Of a stretch of DNA of 13,139 bases, positions 1 to 6,577 are shown piece after piece (position 1 is the first letter of the stretch; the number at the start of each line of letters is the position of its first letter). The notes under the pieces were generated by a model. That model did no database searches. It was not told the origin of the DNA and worked only from the letters and a program-made list of their open reading frames with translations. Origin of the DNA: Thermotogaceae bacterium. GTDB lineage: Bacteria; Thermotogota; Thermotogae; Thermotogales; Thermotogaceae. The stretch covers positions 1 through 13,139 of the forward strand of contig JAGHBG010000087.1 of the NCBI GenBank assembly GCA_021161105.1, read 5' to 3'. The position numbers were made by a program, and so were the translations under genes.

Positions 1-5
1 CATTA

Positions 6-995
6 ATGGAGATAATTGAAGAAGATTTGAAAAAGGAAAGCATAAACAGAGACATTTTAAAACTTGTAAAAAGAGTTGATGACGAGCTTTATGTTATAAG
101 AAAGCTGTGGAATATGCTTAAGGAGTTTGCAAAGATAAATACTATTTTTGTTTTACTTCTATCGCTGTCTGCTGGGCGGGTTTATGTTTTTTCAAGGGAT
201 GTGATAGAGGTAAATCCGAAGGAGGTAAAGGATAGGCTTTTGAAGTTGATGAGAAAGCCTTCTACACCATCTACTTGGGAATGGTATGGCAACGTTAAAT
301 ATAATGGGAGAAATCCTGTGAAAGTAGAAATTTGCTTTTACGATCGTATAGAAATCGATGGCGAGGAAATAGGAGTGATGGCTTACGGGGGAGCAGGTGA
401 TGTGGAAAGAAAGAGATTAATTGCGCTTAGCAAAGATATACAGGATTCCTTAAAGGTTCTTTTCAGGACATTGAATCTTTTCTGGGATCACAAAGTAGCG
501 GCAGAAGTGGATTCTCTAACAGGACTTCTGGTCAAAAAGGTAATAATGTCTAAAATTAGTGAATATTCAAAGCTTGCTGCACGTCAGGGTGTTATATTCT
601 CCCTGGCTATGCTGGATATTGACGATTTTAAAAAGATAAACGATGCTTATGGACATATTAAGGGGGATGAGGTGTTAAAGAAGGTTGGAAAAATAATATC
701 TTCTGCGATCAGAAATACAGACCTTGCGGGAAGGTATGGTGGAGAGGAGTTTTTGATCTTAATGCCGGCAACAGATCTTAATACTGCTAAGAAAGCAGTT
801 GAAAGGGTTTTGGAGAACATTAGAAGTTATAACTGGAGAGAAATTGGAGTAGAGAGAGTTACTGTGAGTGCAGGAGTTGCGCAGGTGGTTCCAAACAAAA
901 GTGTTACAGAGTTAATTGAAATGGCAGATAAAGCACTTTATCATGCAAAGAAAACAGGAAAAGATAGATGTGTAGCTTATGGAGGTGAGGTTTGA
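6..995 (+). CDS. GGEEF-domain diguanylate cyclase with cytoplasmic N-terminal sensor-like region
   Basis: This protein (329 aa) probably makes the second messenger c-di-GMP from two GTP. The C-terminal half is a GGDEF domain: it begins at DSLTGL (about residue 169), has the metal/substrate segment LDIDDFKKIND (203-213) and a canonical active-site GGEEF at 245-249. An inhibitory I-site RxxD (R236-N-T-D239) lies exactly five residues before GGEEF, so product feedback inhibition is expected. The usual N-R-R after TGL is replaced by L-V-K-K. Residues 1-165 show no convincing membrane span (one short hydrophobic stretch near 46-56) and look like a soluble GAF/PAS-type sensor, but I cannot name the fold or ligand. 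The start is the first ATG, five bases into the window, so its ribosome site and any upstream extension cannot be judged. The stop overlaps the next gene's ATG by one base, suggesting translational coupling. Confidence 0.9.
   Translation: MEIIEEDLKKESINRDILKLVKRVDDELYVIRKLWNMLKEFAKINTIFVLLLSLSAGRVYVFSRDVIEVNPKEVKDRLLKLMRKPSTPSTWEWYGNVKYNGRNPVKVEICFYDRIEIDGEEIGVMAYGGAGDVERKRLIALSKDIQDSLKVLFRTLNLFWDHKVAAEVDSLTGLLVKKVIMSKISEYSKLAARQGVIFSLAMLDIDDFKKINDAYGHIKGDEVLKKVGKIISSAIRNTDLAGRYGGEEFLILMPATDLNTAKKAVERVLENIRSYNWREIGVERVTVSAGVAQVVPNKSVTELIEMADKALYHAKKTGKDRCVAYGGEV
981..988 (+). promoter_or_regulatory. Ribosome binding site deciding the ahcY start
   Basis: GGAGGTGA lies six bases before the ATG at 995, inside the last codons of the cyclase gene. 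It favours ATG 995 over the adjoining in-frame TTG at 992. Confidence 0.85.
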
Positions 996-2206
996 TGGAC
1001 ACAGGAAAGCTCAAATTAAACTGGGTGGAAAGGTATATGGATGTTCTTAACGAGGTACAGAAAGAGTATAAGGAGAAAGAACCTCTAAAAGGGATAAAGG
1101 TAGGAATTTCAGTTCATCTTGAAGCCAAAACAGGTTATTTAGCTATAACCCTCAAAAGATTGGGAGCGGATGTTTACCTTACAGGTAGCAATCCATTATC
1201 AACACAGGACGATGTTGCAAATGCCTTGAAAGATTTTGGAATAAATGTTTTTGCAAAAAGGACCCACGATGAAAAGGAATACTGGAAAGGAATTCACTCA
1301 GTTCTTGACGCTCATCCAGACTTTATAGTTGATGATGGAGCGGATCTTACGGTAACAGCTCATACTGAGAAACAGGAGGTTCTGGAGGATTTGAAAGGCG
1401 TTACGGAAGAGACGACAACTGGAGTAAAAAGGCTCAGAGCACTTGAAAAGAAAGGAAAGCTCCAGATTCCTGTCATAGCTGTTAACGACGCCTATATGAA
1501 AAGTCTTTTTGATAATAGGTATGGAACCGGGCAGTCAACATGGGATTCTATAATGAGGAATACAAATCTTCTTGTCGCAGGAAAATATGTTGTGGTTGCG
1601 GGTTATGGCTGGTGTGGAAAAGGTGTTGCAATGAGGGCAGAAGGACTCGGAGCAAAGGTCATAGTTACAGAGGTTGATCCTATAAAGGCAATAGAAGCTG
1701 TTATGGATGGTTACGAAGTTATGACAATGGATGAAGCAGCTCAAATAGGAGACTTCTTTGTCACAGTCACAGGAAACAAAGGGATAATAGGAAAAGAACA
1801 TTTCCTTAAAATGAAAGACGGGGCTGTTCTTGCAAATGCGGGACATTTCGATGTTGAGATAGATATGAGAGCTCTTGAGGAAATAGCTGTAGAAAAGTTT
1901 GAAGCAAGAATGAATGTAACAGGCTACAAGCTGGAAAATGGACGAACCCTCTATGTTGTTGGAGAGGGAAGGCTTGTTAATCTGGCGGCAGCCGATGGGC
2001 ATCCGGTTGAGATTATGGATCTTTCCTTTGCACTTCAGGCGCTTTCTGTTTTGTATCTTGTGGAAAATCACAAAAAACTTGAAAATAAAGTATACAGGGT
2101 TCCGAAGGAAATTGATGAGAAAGTAGCAAAGCTTAAACTCAGATCTATGGGAATAAAGATAGATGAGATGACTCCTGAGCAGAAAGAATACCTGGAAAGC
2201 TGGTAA
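995..2206 (+). CDS. ahcY: S-adenosylhomocysteine hydrolase (short Thermotoga/archaeal type)
   Basis: This NAD-dependent cytoplasmic enzyme (403 aa) splits S-adenosylhomocysteine into adenosine and homocysteine, removing the product inhibitor of methyltransferases. Seen: the substrate-domain HLEAKT (41-46), SNPLSTQDDV (65-74), EETTTG (138-143), the lysine/aspartate segment MKSLFDN (168-174), the Rossmann motif GYGWCGKG (203-210), and NAGHFDVEI plus DGHP near the C-terminus. It is shorter than the roughly 430-480 residue mesophile and eukaryote enzymes and ends in a YLESW-type tail, as I remember for T. maritima. Family knowledge: some close relatives prefer the deaminated substrate S-inosylhomocysteine, and Thermotoga has a deaminase acting on S-adenosylhomocysteine, so the true substrate is open. 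The gene overlaps the cyclase by one base (TGATG) and is followed after two bases by a small membrane-protein gene. Confidence 0.95.
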   Translation: MDTGKLKLNWVERYMDVLNEVQKEYKEKEPLKGIKVGISVHLEAKTGYLAITLKRLGADVYLTGSNPLSTQDDVANALKDFGINVFAKRTHDEKEYWKGIHSVLDAHPDFIVDDGADLTVTAHTEKQEVLEDLKGVTEETTTGVKRLRALEKKGKLQIPVIAVNDAYMKSLFDNRYGTGQSTWDSIMRNTNLLVAGKYVVVAGYGWCGKGVAMRAEGLGAKVIVTEVDPIKAIEAVMDGYEVMTMDEAAQIGDFFVTVTGNKGIIGKEHFLKMKDGAVLANAGHFDVEIDMRALEEIAVEKFEARMNVTGYKLENGRTLYVVGEGRLVNLAAADGHPVEIMDLSFALQALSVLYLVENHKKLENKVYRVPKEIDEKVAKLKLRSMGIKIDEMTPEQKEYLESW

Positions 2207-2208
2207 TT

Positions 2209-2712
2209 ATGAGCAAGAAAAATTTGTTCTTATTATGGACCTTAATAGCCCTTGTTGCTCTCGTTTTTTATTACTCTAAGGGACTTTATAAAGTTTATTA
2301 CATATCGATAGCTGGAGATGAGGCTTTCAAGAAAAATGTAGAGAGAGCCCTCGGGCTCTCTCATTTGCGTTACAGAATAGTTGATAGGGCAAATATAGTA
2401 TTCAATGGGGATGAGAAAACTTTCATAATAAATGACCACACATACCACCTTGATTGGCAGGAGAATGCAAAAGAAAAAGCCCTGGATGGAAGTGGATGCA
2501 GTGGAGATTGCAAATTTGTTCCTGTAGTTAACGGGAAGCTTGATGAAGAAAATACGGCTGTTCTTATGGGATGTGTTGACATAATAAAGGGAAAAGGTAG
2601 CAGGATTTTTGACAATGGCTGGCTTGCTGTGAAAATGGCAGTGATAAGGGATGGGAAACCGGTTTTGGTATATGATCCTTTGACAAAAGAGAAGATTTTC
2701 CAAAATTATTAG
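2209..2712 (+). CDS. Small membrane-anchored protein of unknown function
   Basis: I do not recognise this 167-aa protein. It starts with a short basic stretch (MSKK) and a single hydrophobic segment at about residues 5-22, reading as an uncleaved N-terminal anchor or signal peptide with the rest outside the cytoplasm. The remainder is a mixed polar domain with three cysteines: C97 and C101 in GCSGDC, and C122 in MGCVD. C97/C101 could form a disulfide or bind a metal, but no known motif fits. The ATG follows the ahcY stop by two bases and has no good Shine-Dalgarno sequence, so it is probably translated by re-initiation after ahcY. A strong perfect hairpin lies inside the gene at codons 45-52. 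The gene ends in TAG and is convergent with the gene that follows. Confidence 0.7.
   Translation: MSKKNLFLLWTLIALVALVFYYSKGLYKVYYISIAGDEAFKKNVERALGLSHLRYRIVDRANIVFNGDEKTFIINDHTYHLDWQENAKEKALDGSGCSGDCKFVPVVNGKLDEENTAVLMGCVDIIKGKGSRIFDNGWLAVKMAVIRDGKPVLVYDPLTKEKIFQNY
2341..2362 (+). repeat. Perfect inverted repeat (hairpin) inside a coding region
   Basis: Arms GAGAGAGCCC (2341-2350) and GGGCTCTCTC (2353-2362) are exact reverse complements separated by TC. As RNA this is at least a 9-bp stem closing a CUCG tetraloop. It resembles the stem of an intrinsic terminator, but the following bases ATTTGCG are not a T-run. It lies in codons 45-52 of the small membrane-protein gene, encoding E-R-A-L-G-L-S-H. 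Confidence 0.85.
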
Positions 2713-2742
2713 CTACGAAAATTCAGGTTTTCTTTTGTAGCT
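2711..2742 (+). terminator. Possible bidirectional terminator hairpin between convergent genes
   Basis: AGCTACGAAA (2711-2720) pairs with TTTTGTAGCT (2733-2742) over 10 bp with one G-U, around a 12-base loop. It overlaps the TAG stop of the plus-strand gene and ends 10 bases before the minus-strand gene's TAA. There is no clean T-run after either arm, so it could be a weak terminator or only an RNA 3'-end stabiliser. Confidence 0.4.
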
Positions 2743-2752
2743 TATGAGACGC

Positions 2753-3598
2753 TTAGTGTAGCTTTGGCTCTGGATAGAATGAGCTTACTGAATGTGTATA
2801 AGTGACATTATACATGAGAAACCTTCTTTGAAAAATTCGTGGTTTCTTGGCCCTGATAGGTACTAATATTAGTTTTTTTGACAAAGGATCTGCCGGGTTA
2901 CCAAGTTTTACCTCAAAGTAGTAAAGATAAGATGCTATCCATCTGAAATATTTATTAACATTTTTTATGGAAGAGCTAAAGATTTTTAGATTTTTTCTAT
3001 TTTCAGATAGAGCTTTTTGGAATTCTACAGCGTTAAGCGGTGTTTCATCAATGTATGGAATAACATCCCACTGGGGATCTACAAAAACCTATTTTTTAAT
3101 ATCTCGAAGATAGGCTTCAACAACTACATGAGCAGCTCCAGATTTCCGTGTTTCTACATCCTTTGTCATTAATGTTATAACCCTTGCGGGAATTCCGATG
3201 GAATTTAAGCAGGCGCTAAGAACGATAGAGTATTCCACACAGCGAAATCTTTTTCCAATTTTTGCTTCTTCTATTATGGATATAGGATCACTCTTTTCAG
3301 GTTTATTTCTACTATTGTGCTTCCATAGTCCATGTACCCAGTGGCACATTTTTTCCACCCGTTCGAGGTCGCTTCTGCTGTTAGAGATGATTTCTTCGAG
3401 GTTATATCTTGTACGGAGTTCCGTAAGATGAGGATTTGCAGAGTTTTCCCATGGAAATGGGAAAGATCTCTGGTCTGGGTTTTGATCAAATTTCAGTAAG
3501 TCTATCTTAATAGGCCTTGATTGTAAATAACCAAAATAAAGTAAAACAATCACAACGAATATCGCAGAAAGAAACAAAAGTTTTTTAATCTTTTTCAA
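2753..3598 (-). pseudogene. Membrane-anchored transglutaminase-like protein interrupted by one in-frame TAG
   Basis: Reading from TTG at 3598, the first 169 codons give a hydrophobic N-terminal anchor (about residues 7-24) and a transglutaminase-like cysteine-protease-fold domain. It has the Cys in RFRCVEYS (C120) and the His in GAAHVVVEAY (H157). A TAG at 3089-3091 stops the frame after YLRDIKK. The same frame then continues for 111 codons to TAA at 2753-2755, starting VFVDPQWDVIPYIDE and so supplying the expected catalytic Asp (D174). The family usually has W or another residue just before this VFVDP strand, so a TGG-to-TAG change is the simplest explanation. The TTG start is supported by a ribosome site eight bases upstream. 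The truncated product would lack the catalytic Asp. Alternatives are a sequencing error or stop readthrough. Full length would be about 281 residues. Confidence 0.85.
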
Positions 3599-3606
3599 AT
3601 TTTCCG

Positions 3607-3611
3607 CCTCC
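3607..3611 (-). promoter_or_regulatory. Ribosome binding site for the TTG start of the transglutaminase-like gene
   Basis: On the minus strand GGGGAGG ends eight bases before TTG at 3598. No other start has such a site, and the frame begins M-K-K-I-K-K before the hydrophobic segment. Confidence 0.7.
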
Positions 3612-3640
3612 CCGCAAAATATAGATACAAGATTCTCAAC

Positions 3641-3655
3641 AAGACTTTTAGTCTT
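3641..3655. repeat. Short inverted repeat upstream of the transglutaminase-like gene
   Basis: AAGACT (3641-3646) and AGTCTT (3650-3655) are perfect 6-bp arms around TTT. It lies about 30 bases upstream of the minus-strand ribosome site, where an operator could sit. It could also be chance in AT-rich DNA. The rest of 3612-3769 holds AT-rich sequence, including an A6T6 tract near 3687-3698, with no clear gene. Confidence 0.4.
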
Positions 3656-3769
3656 TGATGGTTTTTGGGTACGGAAGAGAGCAATAAAAAATTTTTTCTG
3701 TTAATTATACTATTCTGTAGGCGATCTTCAGGTCATGAATAGTGTATGTTTTTAAAATAAAAAGGGCAC

Positions 3770-3801
3770 AACGATTTATCGTTACTTTTTAATGTTATAA
3801 T
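3770..3801 (+). promoter_or_regulatory. Candidate promoter with palindromic operator for the SPFH gene
   Basis: A consensus -10 box TATAAT lies at 3796-3801. The -35 position (about 3773-3778) has no recognisable TTGACA but is covered by a perfect palindrome, AACGAT-TT-ATCGTT (3770-3783). This would put the transcript start near 3808, downstream of the ATG at 3806, which fits the start at 3845. A regulator bound at the palindrome could recruit or block RNA polymerase; which one is inference. Confidence 0.55.
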
Positions 3802-3831
3802 CATTATGGACCTGGGAGAACAGAATCTTTT

Positions 3832-3838
3832 AGGAGGG
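3832..3838 (+). promoter_or_regulatory. Ribosome binding site deciding the SPFH start
   Basis: AGGAGGG lies six bases before ATG 3845. The upstream in-frame ATG at 3806 has no ribosome site and would add 13 polar residues before the membrane segment. Confidence 0.8.
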
Positions 3839-3844
3839 GATAGC

Positions 3845-4753
3845 ATGATAGCATTAGGTATTCTTATATTTTTCCTTTTTATAATTGCGGCTTCATCGAT
3901 AAAGATCATAAGACCTTATGAAAGGGGACTTGTGGAGAGGCTTGGTAAATTTAAAAAGGAGCTTGGCTCGGGACTTCACATTATAGTGCCTTTCTTTGAC
4001 AGACTTGTAAAGGTTGATATGAGAGAAAGAGTAATAGATGTGCCGCCACAGGAAGTTATAACGAAGGATAATGTTGTAGTAACAGTTGACGCTGTAATCT
4101 ATTATGAAGTGACGGATGCGTATAGGGTTATATACAACGTAAGTAACTTCGACCTGGCCACGGTGAAGCTTGCGCAAACAAACCTCAGAAATGTTATTGG
4201 TGAGCTGGAGCTTGATCAGACTCTTACATCAAGGGAGAAGATAAACCTGAGATTAAGAGAAGTTCTTGATGAGGCTACCGATAAGTGGGGCGTTAGAATA
4301 ACGAGGGTTGAGATAAAGAAAATAGATCCTCCAAAGGACATAATGGAAGCGATGAGCAAGCAGATGAAGGCAGAAAGAACAAAAAGAGCGGCTATTCTGG
4401 AAGCAGAAGGTGTGAAGCAGTCGCAAATCTTGAGAGCGGAAGGAGAAAAGAGAGCCGCAATACTTAAAGCAGAAGGTGAAGCGGAAGCTATAAAGAAAGT
4501 AGCAGAGGCAAATAAGTACAAACTCATAGCGGAAGCCGAAGGACAGGCACAGGCAATATTGAATGTTTTCAAAGCCATACATGAAGGAGAACCTAACAAA
4601 GAGATAATAACCTTAAAATACCTTGAAGCACTTGCCAAAATTGCCGAAGGGAGTTCGAGCAAGATATTTATGCCATATGAAACGAGTTCACTCCTGTCAT
4701 CTTTGGGAGCAATGGCGGAGATATTTAAGAGCAAGGCAGAACAGAATGACTAA
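3845..4753 (+). CDS. Stomatin/prohibitin-like SPFH membrane protein
   Basis: This 302-aa protein belongs to the stomatin-like SPFH family, which forms membrane-anchored oligomeric scaffolds in lipid microdomains. Seen: an N-terminal hydrophobic anchor (about residues 1-20), then the stomatin signature IIRPYERGLVERLGKF, the segment DMRERVIDVPPQEVITKDNV, and a YEVTDAYR region. These are followed by a long charged, alanine-rich coiled coil (about 180-245) with repeating A-E-G units such as ILRAEGEKRAAILKAEGEAE, and a hydrophobic C-terminal tail. Length is usual for the slipin/QmcA-type group. Many bacterial stomatins sit beside an nfeD gene; none is seen here on either side, so it appears to be a single-gene unit with its own promoter and terminator. 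The precise function is not known from sequence. Confidence 0.92.
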   Translation: MIALGILIFFLFIIAASSIKIIRPYERGLVERLGKFKKELGSGLHIIVPFFDRLVKVDMRERVIDVPPQEVITKDNVVVTVDAVIYYEVTDAYRVIYNVSNFDLATVKLAQTNLRNVIGELELDQTLTSREKINLRLREVLDEATDKWGVRITRVEIKKIDPPKDIMEAMSKQMKAERTKRAAILEAEGVKQSQILRAEGEKRAAILKAEGEAEAIKKVAEANKYKLIAEAEGQAQAILNVFKAIHEGEPNKEIITLKYLEALAKIAEGSSSKIFMPYETSSLLSSLGAMAEIFKSKAEQND

Positions 4754-4784
4754 AAAATCGGGGCGGCTGCCCCGATTTTATTTG
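4754..4784. terminator. Bidirectional intrinsic terminator
   Basis: AAAATCGGGGC (4754-4764) and GCCCCGATTTT (4769-4779) form a perfect 11-bp stem around GGCT. T-rich sequence follows on the plus strand, and six Ts follow on the minus strand. It sits directly behind the SPFH stop and 30 bases beyond the end of the converging MBL gene, so it should serve both. Confidence 0.92.
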
Positions 4785-4809
4785 TTTGATTTTGCTCCCA
4801 ACCTTGCAA

Positions 4810-6369
4810 TCACTCTATCGAAACATTTCTCTCTGTAATGACCTTTTTTTCCCAGCGCATTTCAAACCATCCTTTGTTTAATGTGTGGACTGGAATAATG
4901 AATTCTGGATTAAGCGTATTTATAAGATTTTCCAGAGCTTCAGGTGAGATATGGCCAGAAGCATGAAAGTCTTTTGTGAATATCACTTCATCTTCCTTAA
5001 ATTCTATGCCAGATGGTCTGATGTTGAACCTTTTGAGCCAGTTTCTGAATCTTTTAGCGTCGATTTGCTGCTCTTCTGTGTAAGCTTCACTGGTTGAATG
5101 GATGTAGATGGAATTTTTAAGAACATCTTCATCAAAGTCAAGAATGTTGGGGATTTTCCAGTACCCCATCGAAAGAATGTATTTTGATGGGTTTGAGTTT
5201 ATATCATACGGTGTTATCAGGTTGCCTTCATCAATGACGGTTTTTAAGAACTCCTTCTCTCTTTTTGTGTAGGTTAAAACTCCGGGATGGAAGATTTTAA
5301 TCGCTTTTTTCTCCTCTTCTGTTAATTTCCATGCAGGTTCAAACTTTCCAAGATCCTCAAGGTAGAGAAAGTCTTTTGGAAACATGACAAAGTATCTTCC
5401 GCTTTCCTGAGCCACCCTTATGAATGTAAGCACTCTTTCAAGGTGTCTTATAGGGTAGTCTACTAAAACCACTCCTTTATGCTTGATTACAAGCTCCATT
5501 GCATTTTCAAATACATCTCTTTCTGTTGTGTTTGCACCTCCGCCTTCTCTTGTTACCCGCGTTCCTTCGACTATAAGAACCATCGGGTGAAGATCTTTGA
5601 CCTCATTTATGAACTCTTTCGTTCTTTGAGAAAGCTTAAGTCTTCTCTCTCCCAGGCTTTCAAGCCAGTAGGCTTGCTCGTTTTTATCCGGCCCTGATCT
5701 TAAGTCTCCTGTATAAACTACCCAGAAATTATCAACCTTTAGGGCAATTGCTGATGCACCTATTACAGAATGGTAAACCTTGAAAATCCTCATCTCATCC
5801 CATACAGCGTTTATGTCAACAAATTCAGTTTTATCCGCAAATTCAGTTTTGTCCACGTCCTTTATTCCGGCAACTGTTCTTTTTATCAGAGCGTCTTTGC
5901 TTCTATCAGAATGTTTTAGATCGCCTCTGATGAAAGAATCTTTTGGCTTTATAAAACGCTTTCCATAAAACTTATTCCATACATTGCTTCTTCTTACCTC
6001 AGAGTCCGTTATAACTATCGATAAAGTTTCCGGTGTTGCGACGATTGGCAGCTCTTCGCTTATAAGGCCGATAAGGCCGCAGTGATCAGCATGCGCGTGG
6101 CTAATAAAGAGAAATTTATACCTTCCATCGTAGGCGAAGTTGTCAAAAGCCAGGTCTTCTCTGTAAATAGGAATCTCTGGTGCAAGGTTGAGTTTTATTA
6201 TATCGTGCAGCGCTTTGCCAGTTCTTGGATTGATGAATTCTTCAAAATACTCCCCCCAGCTTTGGAAATTCATACCAAAATCAAGAAGAGCACATTCGCC
6301 ATTCTTTGAACACACGCTGATTTTATTCCCGCCAATTGTGCTGTGCCCGTCATGAATGAGTATGTTCAT
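4810..6369 (-). CDS. Metallo-beta-lactamase/beta-CASP protein, RNase J-like
   Basis: This 519-aa soluble protein has the zinc-binding MBL fold and the RNA-processing beta-CASP arrangement. Seen: HAHADH at 91-96 (motif 2, HxHxDH), H200 in VYHSVIGASA (motif 3), D222 in YTGDLR (motif 4), E268 in VEGTR (beta-CASP motif A), H469 in FHASGH (motif B) and H495 in PVHT (motif C). The last two patterns resemble RNase J, so a nuclease acting on RNA is the best guess. The protein lacks the close RNase J N-terminus and is probably a divergent member. Residues 173-184 contain a tandem duplication (KTEFAD/KTEFVD) from an 18-bp repeat. The ATG at 6369 has an AAGGAGG site about 12 bases upstream, a longer gap than usual. 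It is a single gene, divergent from tRNA-Ser and convergent with the SPFH gene. Confidence 0.85.
   Translation of the reverse strand: MNILIHDGHSTIGGNKISVCSKNGECALLDFGMNFQSWGEYFEEFINPRTGKALHDIIKLNLAPEIPIYREDLAFDNFAYDGRYKFLFISHAHADHCGLIGLISEELPIVATPETLSIVITDSEVRRSNVWNKFYGKRFIKPKDSFIRGDLKHSDRSKDALIKRTVAGIKDVDKTEFADKTEFVDINAVWDEMRIFKVYHSVIGASAIALKVDNFWVVYTGDLRSGPDKNEQAYWLESLGERRLKLSQRTKEFINEVKDLHPMVLIVEGTRVTREGGGANTTERDVFENAMELVIKHKGVVLVDYPIRHLERVLTFIRVAQESGRYFVMFPKDFLYLEDLGKFEPAWKLTEEEKKAIKIFHPGVLTYTKREKEFLKTVIDEGNLITPYDINSNPSKYILSMGYWKIPNILDFDEDVLKNSIYIHSTSEAYTEEQQIDAKRFRNWLKRFNIRPSGIEFKEDEVIFTKDFHASGHISPEALENLINTLNPEFIIPVHTLNKGWFEMRWEKKVITERNVSIE
5821..5856. repeat. 18-bp direct tandem duplication within the MBL gene
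   Basis: 5821-5838 and 5839-5856 match at 16 of 18 bases (differences at unit positions 13 and 17). It is in frame and adds one six-residue copy (DKTEFA then DKTEFV) in the loop before the motif 3 histidine. It is probably a recent slippage duplication. Confidence 0.85.
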
Positions 6370-6402
6370 AATCGCTGCCCCCCTCCTTACAACCCATACA
6401 TG

Positions 6403-6431
6403 ATTGTATCAAAGCAGGCGCCTGACACGAA
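6403..6431 (-). promoter_or_regulatory. Possible promoter of the MBL gene with spacer palindrome
   Basis: On the minus strand a TACAAT -10 (6403-6408) lies 17 bases from a poor -35, TTCGTG (6426-6431). The spacer contains the perfect 10-bp palindrome CAGGCGCCTG (6415-6424), GC-rich against its surroundings. Its place between the boxes suits a repressor site, but this is inference and the promoter itself is weak. Confidence 0.35.
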
Positions 6432-6461
6432 GATACTCACTACCTTTGTAAGCAAAAAAGC

Positions 6462-6485
6462 AGAGGGAGCCATTACTCTCTTTTT
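6462..6485. other. Terminator-like hairpin in the divergent intergenic region
   Basis: AGAGGGAG (6462-6469) can pair with CTCTCTTT (6476-6483) over 8 bp with two G-U pairs, followed by Ts. The minus strand also has six Ts two bases past its stem. No gene on either strand reads into it, so its role is unclear; a short unannotated transcript is possible. Confidence 0.35.
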
Positions 6486-6486
6486 C

Positions 6487-6502
6487 TATTAACTGGTTAA
6501 TA
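6487..6502. repeat. Perfect 16-bp palindrome, candidate operator
   Basis: TATTAAC (6487-6493) and GTTAATA (6496-6502) are exact reverse complements around TG. Size and symmetry are typical of a dimeric helix-turn-helix regulator site. It lies about 40 bases upstream of the tRNA -35 and about 120 bases upstream of the MBL gene start. Confidence 0.55.
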
Positions 6503-6513
6503 CCTTCATATCC

Positions 6514-6529
6514 ATACAGGGAGCTGTAT
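6514..6529. repeat. Inverted repeat upstream of the tRNA promoter
   Basis: ATACAG (6514-6519) and CTGTAT (6524-6529) are perfect 6-bp arms around GGAG. It ends 11 bases before the -35 box of the tRNA promoter and could be an operator or just a small hairpin. Confidence 0.45.
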
Positions 6530-6540
6530 CAGAGTAAATG

Positions 6541-6568
6541 TTGCATATATGGAATAAAATGATACAAT
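6541..6568 (+). promoter_or_regulatory. Promoter of tRNA-Ser
   Basis: TTGCAT (6541-6546) and TACAAT (6563-6568) are separated by 16 bases. Transcription would start near 6575, a few bases before the mature tRNA at 6578. Confidence 0.7.
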
Positions 6569-6577
6569 ACATTACTC

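Noticed and set aside
1535..2071. Long antisense open frame across ahcY
   Set aside because: It has low-complexity, Cys/Ser/Phe-rich translation, lies wholly opposite a conserved gene and has no ribosome site; it is a shadow.
3089..3091. TAG as a pyrrolysine codon
   Set aside because: No pyrrolysine genes are visible, the TAG also ends another gene here (2710-2712), and a TGG-to-TAG change explains the case more simply.
3806..3844. Earlier ATG for the SPFH gene
   Set aside because: It has no ribosome site and lies at or before the predicted transcript start. AGGAGGG precedes ATG 3845 and the protein then begins with its membrane anchor.
4360..4560. Possible DNA direct repeats in the SPFH gene
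   Set aside because: The repeating A-E-G units are the usual stomatin coiled coil at the protein level. The DNA copies differ and do not form an array.
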